From: Dinghuibacter silviterrae
Lineage (GTDB): Bacteria; Bacteroidota; Bacteroidia; Chitinophagales; Chitinophagaceae
DNA length: 64,000 nt
NCBI RefSeq assembly: GCF_004366355.1
Contig: NZ_SODV01000002.1
Coordinates: 2,086,768 to 2,150,767 of the forward strand
Reading direction: 5' to 3'
Positions 61,701-64,000 of the stretch are shown here, piece after piece; position 1 is the first letter of the stretch; each line of letters starts with the position of its first letter. The position numbers were made by a program, and so were the translations under genes. Below the pieces are notes generated by a model that saw only the letters and a program-made list of their open reading frames with translations, made no database searches and had not been told where the DNA came from.

Positions 61701-62349
61701 CCAGGATGCTACCGGCAATTGGGTCGTCCATATCGTAGCGGCAGGCCAGGTGACGATTGCGGCCACCCAGGCCGGGGACGGTCAGTATGCACCGGCACCT
61801 GAAGTGGATCAAAGCCTGCAGATCAACAAGGCCGACCAGACCATCACTTTCCCGGTCCTGTCTGCCACGGCAACAACCGGTACGTCCGTTACGCTGGCGG
61901 CCACGGCCAGCTCCGGATTACCCGTGACCTATACGATCTCGGATCCCACGCTGGCGACCATTATAGGGAACAAACTGGAATTTACCGGTTCGGGTACGGT
62001 CACCGTCACCGCCACACAGGACGGGGACAACGACTACAACGCGGCTACACCCGTCAGCTATACGATTACCATATACAGCGGGGCCGGGTTCCAGTCGCAC
62101 ATCGGGATATTCCCCAATCCGGCACACGGAACGCTGCACATCCGCTTCAGCTCCGACTACCTCATCACGAAATACATCATGTTCTCGATCAATGGTGCGG
62201 TCGTGCGTGGGGAAACCGATGTGACCAACAACAGCAACGATATCCCGGTTGATATCTCCAACCTCAGCCCGGGATACTACCTGGTGCGGGTGGTGTGTAT
62301 CCGCAACAACGAGCTGGTGTACCCGGTATTCAAGATCCTGGTGTTCTAA
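52768..62349 (+). CDS. Giant T9SS-secreted surface protein with 18 Ig-like repeats
   Basis: A 3193-residue protein. After the signal (MKRFLPYLTGLILCLCSF...) come mixed beta-sandwich modules to about residue 1165: fibronectin-like units ending in YSTQYYYQLSATNAAG-type strings, two copies of a module with VPANGTYGVGSIFVFSIGY or VPPSQTYTVGQVLIFSLHW, a cadherin-like unit and a Big_2-like unit. Then 18 tandem He_PIG (putative Ig) repeats of about 89 residues, each with ATLPAATVG, TGGTSPYTY, GLPAGLTL and SGTPTAGGSF. Two MBG-like modules (SMTYGGTVPALTVTYSGF) and two Big-like modules follow. The last 90 residues are a type A T9SS sorting domain (IGIFPNPAHGTLHI ... NLSPGYYLVRV). It is probably an adhesin or surface filament; the ligand is unknown. 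ATG 52768 begins the signal; a longer in-frame start at 52711 is rejected. Confidence 0.92.
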   Translation: MKRFLPYLTGLILCLCSFTLKAGTYTAKASGSWSSASTWVQNAVPTSSDTVIIPAGISVSLTGTYNSTQNVDYFNNPSYIYVYGTLTLLNDPSDPPGTGVFSWQNRVSIDVYSGGALNDNTTGGSINWVEGSVMSIQTGGSYGYDMALISAPPTDQFFDESNSYELVLNPPTPTTTTLPGPYTMTLTSTGFTTSGAFVQPPTATTTSATAVDTAKGTLNGTVTANGESTTISFQFDKTSTFNSPFFTTTTASPSTTSGSASVSATETGLTYSTQYYYRTVASNVMGTSYGTTQNFITAPVVYNVSVPANGTYGVGSIFVFSIGYTYISGVSQLPLTVTGGTPYITLQIGNKTRKAVFDHADPANPTLYFTYTVQAGDLAPAGITLGPSIVKNGASVLDGFGNPAGLSISGSLIAVPSMSGVIVNAPGAPNVTTNAATGVTTSSANLSGAVDDSGAATTVTMLYGTSATLTGASTVTVTPSSIAAGTGNTPVSASLSGLSYSTQYYYQLSATNAAGTTNGTINSFTTAPVIYSIDVPPSQTYTVGQVLIFSLHWTYITQAPLVANTSGGVPYFNVILGNKTEKAVFDHVNPTDAIAYFFYTVQPGDFTSGGMSLGPNIILNGGTIVDQFGDPVGLSLSNAPITPPVMTGINVSAPEPPIVTTGSADQITPTGATIYGAVDDSGATTAVTFRYSTDPGLVGATTVNGVLNSIAAGSGNTTDSAVLTGLLPSTKYYYQAIGQNSQGFATGLILNFTTAADVAPVVTTSGGATTFYAVGSGSTPVVVDNAVSASSSDHTTLASATVTIGSFSAGDQLSFNNTGSFGNITSTWDNTTGTLTLTSTSASATIAQWTAALEAITFANTSSTPVIGNRVISFVVNDGTLNSSAATKTVTVAQGLVFASGTSQNASFCENTTANTINALLATTDLANGQTLTYTVISGPANGTLGGFPGTVSSNGGNVTPSGFTYTPTSGFSGTDAFTIQVSNGSLTAQTTINVVVNPQPAVTAVSGPSTICASATTALSSGPTGGTWSSDNTGIATVDPVTGIVTGQAAGTTNILYTVTNGYGCVDSASEAVTVNPTPAAPSAITGASAVNNEQTGVAYSVSSVTGVTYTWSYSGTGVTINGTGNAVTLDFSATATSGTLSVTATSNCGVVSAASTLAIAVSAPTITVAPATLPAATVGASYNQAVSATGGSGTYTYAVTSGALPAGLSLSGGTLSGTPTAGGTFNFTITATDAGSFTGSQAYTLTVNAATIVVSPSSLPAATVGVSYSQSISATGGTSPYTYVATGLPAGLTLASDGTLSGTPTAGGSFTVTVTATDASTGSGPYQGTQTYTLTVNAASVVVAPATLPAATVGVSYSQSISATGGTSPYTYVATGLPAGLTLASDGTLSGTPTAGGSFTVTVTATDASTGSGPYQGSQTYTLTVNAATVVVSPSSLPAATVGVAYSQSISATGGTSPYTYVATGLPAGLTLASDGTLSGTPTAGGSFTVTVTATDASTGSGPYQGTQTYTLTVNAASVVVAPATLPAATVGVSYSQSISATGGTSPYTYVASGLPAGLTLTSGGVLSGTPTAGGSFTVTVTATDASTGSGPYQGTQTYTLTVNAASVVVAPATLPAATVGVSYNQSISATGGISPYTYVATGLPAGLTLASDGTLSGTPTAGGSFTVTVTATDASTGSGPYQGTQTYTLTVNPATIVIAPATLPAATVGVSYNQTITASGGTSSYTYVASGLPAGLTLTSGGVLSGTPTTGGSFTVTITATDASTGSGPYQGTQTYTLTVNAASVVVAPATLPAATVGVSYNQVISATGGTSPYTYVASGLPAGLTLTSGGVLSGTPTTGGSFTVTITATDASTGSGPYQGTQTYTLTVNAATITVAPATLPAATVGVSYNQVISATGGTSPYTYVASGLPAGLTLTSGGVLSGTPTAGGSFTVTITATDASTGSGPYQGTQTYTLTVNAATIIVAPATLPAATVGVSYNQVISATGGTSPYTYVASGLPAGLTLTSGGVLSGTPTAGGSFTVTITATDASTGSGPYQGTQTYTLTVNAATIIVAPATLPAATVGVSYNQTITATGGTSTYTYVASGLPTGLTLTSGGVLSGTPTAGGSFTVTITATDASTGSGPYQGTQTYTLTVNAATITVAPATLPAATVGVSYNQTITATGGTSTYTYVASGLPAGLTLTSGGVLSGTPTAGGSFTVTITATDASTGSGPYQGTQTYTLTVNAATIIVAPATLPAATVGVSYNQTITATGGTSTYTYVASGLPAGLTLTSGGVLSGTPTAGGSFTVTITATDASTGSGPYQGTQTYALTVNAATISVAPVTLPAATVGVSYNQTITATGGTSAYTYVASGLPAGLTLTSGGVLTGTPTAGGSFTVTITATDASTGSGPYQGTQTYTLTVNAATIAVAPATLPAATVGASYSQTISATGGTSPYTYAATGLPAGLSLTSGGTLSGTPTEGGSFNITITATDASTGSGPYKGTQTYTLTVNAATIAISPSTLPAGAVGIAYSQTLTASGGTAPYTYTASGLPAGLTLASDGTLSGTPTAGGTFNVTIVATDASTGSGPYHGSQSYTLTINASAITIAPATLPAATIAVNYSQTLSATGGTSPYTYAVTGGSLPAGLSLATDGALSGTPTAGGSFTFTVTATDASTGAGPYKGSTTYTLIVNAPAAIVLSPSTLPAGAYGQAYAGATITATGGTSSYTYAVTSGSLPPGISLGTDGVLSGTPTAVGSYSFTVTATDASTGAGPYKGSNTYSITVGKALLTITANDQSMTYGGTVPALTVTYSGFINGDNSSSLTIQPTASTAVTPATGVGQYPITVSGAVDPNYSITYVNGTMTVNPATLLVTAAPETRYYNTPNPTLTYTYSGFVNGDNASVLTSVPTISTTAVQTSPPGQYPITLSGGVAHNYTLTYQDAVLTVLQSLSNLITFNTLPVKTYGDPDFTISATANSGLPVTFVSRDNSIATVTQDATGNWVVHIVAAGQVTIAATQAGDGQYAPAPEVDQSLQINKADQTITFPVLSATATTGTSVTLAATASSGLPVTYTISDPTLATIIGNKLEFTGSGTVTVTATQDGDNDYNAATPVSYTITIYSGAGFQSHIGIFPNPAHGTLHIRFSSDYLITKYIMFSINGAVVRGETDVTNNSNDIPVDISNLSPGYYLVRVVCIRNNELVYPVFKILVF
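56266..61075 (+). repeat. 18-unit tandem repeat, 267-base period, encoding He_PIG domains
   Basis: Unit 1 (56266-56523) is slightly short. Units 2 to 16 start exactly every 267 bases from 56524 to 60262, and unit 17 starts at 60529. Unit 17 is 276 bases long, and unit 18 (60805-61075) is the most diverged. Units around 9-14 are nearly identical at the DNA level, including synonymous positions, which indicates recent duplication or gene conversion. Outer units are more diverged. Confidence 0.95.
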
Positions 62350-62375
62350 AACGTCTTCATCGTGTGTGTAATATG

Positions 62376-62406
62376 AGGGGCTCCCGGGAGGGGGCCCCTC
62401 CCTTTT
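62376..62406 (+). terminator. Candidate terminator after the giant gene
   Basis: A 10-bp GC-rich stem (62376-62385 with 62390-62399, one wobble) with a 4-base loop, followed after a few C by TTTT. The T-tract is short, so termination may be partial. Confidence 0.5.
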
Positions 62407-62471
62407 GGGGGCGCCAAAAACGGGCGCCGCGGGCAGGCGGTGGCCAGCGGCGGCGCCCGCAGCCCCCAAAG
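62402..62471. other. Nested GC-rich stem-loop of unknown role
   Basis: An outer stem pairs 62402-62412 (CTTTTGGGGGC) with 62462-62471 (one bulged T). Inside it a perfect 10-bp stem pairs 62421-62430 (CGGGCGCCGC) with 62450-62459, with a 19-base loop. The rest of the 225-base gap between the giant gene and the next LTXXQ gene holds nothing else I can name. It may be a repetitive extragenic element, a folded leader for the downstream gene, or a second terminator-like structure. Confidence 0.5.
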
Positions 62472-62573
62472 CGCAGCTTTTCGGCCAATCGCCCGTTTTA
62501 ACAGGTGAAAACCAGCCGCACTGTTTAAACAAAAGCCGCAAAAAGGGCATCTATATTCCAAAATTGTTCAGTC

Positions 62574-63329
62574 ATGATAAAGACAGGAATATTCTCTCTC
62601 TTATTTATTGCCGGCGGCCTGCTCGCCAAGGCCCAAGACACCGGGGTACAAACTTCTGATACCACGCATCCTCATAATATGCACCGGGCCTGGAGTCAGG
62701 GCCCGAATGGCGCTCAGGGACCCGGCCAGCGCTGGGGAGGCGAAGGGTTCGCCCATCGCGGAATGCACCCCGGCGGTGAAGGATTCGCCCACATGGGCAT
62801 GCCCCCCGTGCATTATACCCCCGAACAACGCAAACAGGTCATGGCCATCAACACCGAATACCGCCGCAAACAGGACGACCTCTACAAACAGGACAACCTG
62901 ACCCTCGGCGCCTACAAGAGCCAGCTCGTTGCCCTCCAAAAGGAGAAAAAAGCCAAACTCAAAGCACTGATCACCCCCGAGCAACAGCAACAAATCGACC
63001 GCTGGAAAAGCCGGGCCTCCGAAAACGCCCAGGTCATGGCCGCCGCCCGCCTGGAGCGTATGAAGATCCGTCTCCAGCTCACCGACGACCAGGAAGCAAA
63101 GATCAAGACCCAGGATGAGGCTTTCCGCACCCAGATTCGCGGCATCCGTGAGAACGACGACCTGTTGCCGGAGCAAAAGAGGGAGCAGATGCAGGAATTA
63201 TTTTCCAAGCAAAAAGATGCCATGGCGGCCATCCTGACGCCCGATCAACAGGCGAAGCTCAAGACTTTTGGCGCCGGCCACGGCCGTTTCGACGGCGGTC
63301 ACCGGATGGACGCTCCAGCAAACAATTAG
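62574..63329 (+). CDS. LTXXQ (Spy/CpxP-like) periplasmic protein, long form
   Basis: A 251-residue secreted protein: signal MIKTGIFSLLFIAGGLLAKAQ, a Gly/His/Met-rich stretch (about 35-78, with HMGMPP and HRGMHPGGE), then a long helical region with two LTXXQ-like segments, ALITPEQQQQIDRWKSR and AILTPDQQAKLKTFGAG. The C-terminus is again Gly/His-rich (GHGRFDGGHRM). His/Met-rich ends could bind metal ions; that is only a suggestion. It is the second LTXXQ protein flanking the giant gene and could serve the same envelope process. A clear intrinsic terminator follows. Confidence 0.72.
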   Translation: MIKTGIFSLLFIAGGLLAKAQDTGVQTSDTTHPHNMHRAWSQGPNGAQGPGQRWGGEGFAHRGMHPGGEGFAHMGMPPVHYTPEQRKQVMAINTEYRRKQDDLYKQDNLTLGAYKSQLVALQKEKKAKLKALITPEQQQQIDRWKSRASENAQVMAAARLERMKIRLQLTDDQEAKIKTQDEAFRTQIRGIRENDDLLPEQKREQMQELFSKQKDAMAAILTPDQQAKLKTFGAGHGRFDGGHRMDAPANN

Positions 63330-63366
63330 CTATAGTAACAAAAGGATAAGAAAAAGTAAGGAATGC

Positions 63367-63394
63367 GCTCCGGGCCAACCCGGGGCCTTTTTTT
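63367..63394 (+). terminator. Intrinsic terminator after the second LTXXQ gene
   Basis: An 8-bp stem (63367-63374 with 63379-63386, one wobble pair), loop CCAA, followed by seven T. Confidence 0.8.
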
Positions 63395-63541
63395 ATCCCT
63401 GTAAATACGGGAAGGCTCCTGTTTTACCGGGGATCTTTATTGCACTAATATTGTAAGTATTGCTAATAATAAGTTTTTGTTCACAGCCTGGAATAAAAGG
63501 ACAGTAAGGCGCTCTTACCTTAGTTGTCAAATCACCATGCC

Positions 63542-64000
63542 ATGAACTCAGAAATTGCCGGGGACAAGCAGTACAAGAAGTGGCTCGTCGAAATGAAGGA
63601 CAGGATCCGGGGGGCGCAGATAAGGGCGGTCATCAGTGTGAGCAAGGAGTTGCTCAATTTGTATTGGGAGTTAGGAAAAGATATTTTGGGAAAAAAAGCC
63701 TTGGCAAAATGGGGTGATGGGCTGATCGACCAATTATCAAAAGACCTGTCCTCTGCCTTTCCTGGGAATAAGGGCTTTTCCAAAAGGAATCTATTTTATA
63801 TAAAGCGTTGGTATTCATTATATAAGGAGGCTGACCCAATAGTGCAGCAGCTTGTTGCACAAATTCCCTGGGGCCACAACATCGATATCCTGACAAAGAC
63901 TTCCAGTATTGAGGAAGCAACATTTTACGTTCGCGGTACACGTTGCCACAGGCCGATCTGGCGAGGGACACATTGAAGAGTTCTTACAATTTTGACTTTT
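63542..64000 (+). pseudogene. YhcG/DUF1016-type nuclease gene with internal deletion and frameshift; runs off the window
   Basis: From the ATG at 63542 the frame encodes the DUF1016 N-terminal domain: ISVSKELLNLYWELGKDIL, DLSSAFPGNKGFSKRNLFYIKRWY, QIPWGHNIDILTK and SSIEEATFYV. The frame then gives a short unrelated tail and a stop at 63976. In another frame of the same bases from about 63940, the next family block appears: TLPQADLARDTLKSSYNFDF, which starts the PDDEXK nuclease part. About 35 residues normally between these blocks are missing. I infer a deletion that also shifted the frame. An earlier in-frame TTG at 63524 is unlikely as start. The intact family is linked to DNA-related defence or toxin-antitoxin functions. 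The 213 bases before the gene hold the terminator and an A/T-rich stretch. Confidence 0.8.

Noticed and set aside
63424-63480. A/T-rich stretch before the YhcG-like gene considered as a promoter
   Set aside because: TTG and TTTTTG strings are present, but none gives TAnnTTTG at the right spacing.

Overview
The window looks like a chromosomal segment of a high-GC Bacteroidota, most likely family Chitinophagaceae. The evidence is a SusC/SusD pair, two propeller-Y_Y_Y sensor kinases, a Nudix-type arabinose regulator, a type IX secretion (T9SS) C-terminal sorting domain, many MKK/MKR-type lipoprotein signals, no clear Shine-Dalgarno sequences, and several copies of the Bacteroidota -7 promoter box TAnnTTTG. 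Most of it is GC-rich. A stretch at about 36.6-39.7 kb is visibly richer in A+T. Coding density is high and no gene-free stretch reaches 300 bases. I saw no rRNA, tRNA, CRISPR array, prophage or insertion sequence.

Layout. 0-4 kb: the end of an M16 peptidase gene, a multi-pass membrane protein, trmH, and a convergent collagen-like lipoprotein. 4-8.6 kb: a membrane sensor kinase overlapping a LytTR response regulator, then a lipoprotein. 8.6-16 kb: a minus-strand housekeeping block (miaB, a sigma-54 type activator, lptE, an Ala/Pro-rich protein, secG, mltG, a YihY-like protein). 16.2-26.8 kb: SusC, SusD, an aldo/keto reductase and a second sensor kinase, followed by a lipoprotein and a NarL-type regulator on the other strand. 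26.9-35.7 kb: a small anti-sigma-like protein coupled to an ABC permease, then divergent GH92 and GH20 glycosidases. 35.7-46.6 kb: mixed accessory genes (terpene-cyclase-like repeat protein, DUF1826-like, RibD-like, VOC, two AraC regulators, esterase, PD40 propeller protein, a decayed DUF1801 gene, a beta-helix protein, an SRPBCC protein). 46.6-52 kb: the arabinose operon araB-araD-araA with its Nudix regulator. 52-64 kb: a 3193-residue T9SS surface protein with 18 tandem Ig-like repeats, flanked by two LTXXQ periplasmic proteins, then a decayed YhcG/DUF1016 nuclease gene running off the window.

Two cross-cutting patterns stand out. First, perfect or near-perfect TAnnTTTG boxes lie only 3-5 bases upstream of the start codon of several unrelated genes (collagen-like lipoprotein, miaB, aldo/keto reductase, lipoprotein at 26130, GH92, esterase). 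This arrangement predicts leaderless or almost leaderless mRNAs. Second, GC-rich tandem repeats encoding Ala/Pro/Gly/Thr-rich tracts have expanded inside unrelated genes. One has invaded the radical SAM domain of the otherwise conserved tRNA-modifying enzyme MiaB.

All product calls are from reading the sequence and recalling family motifs. No database search was run.
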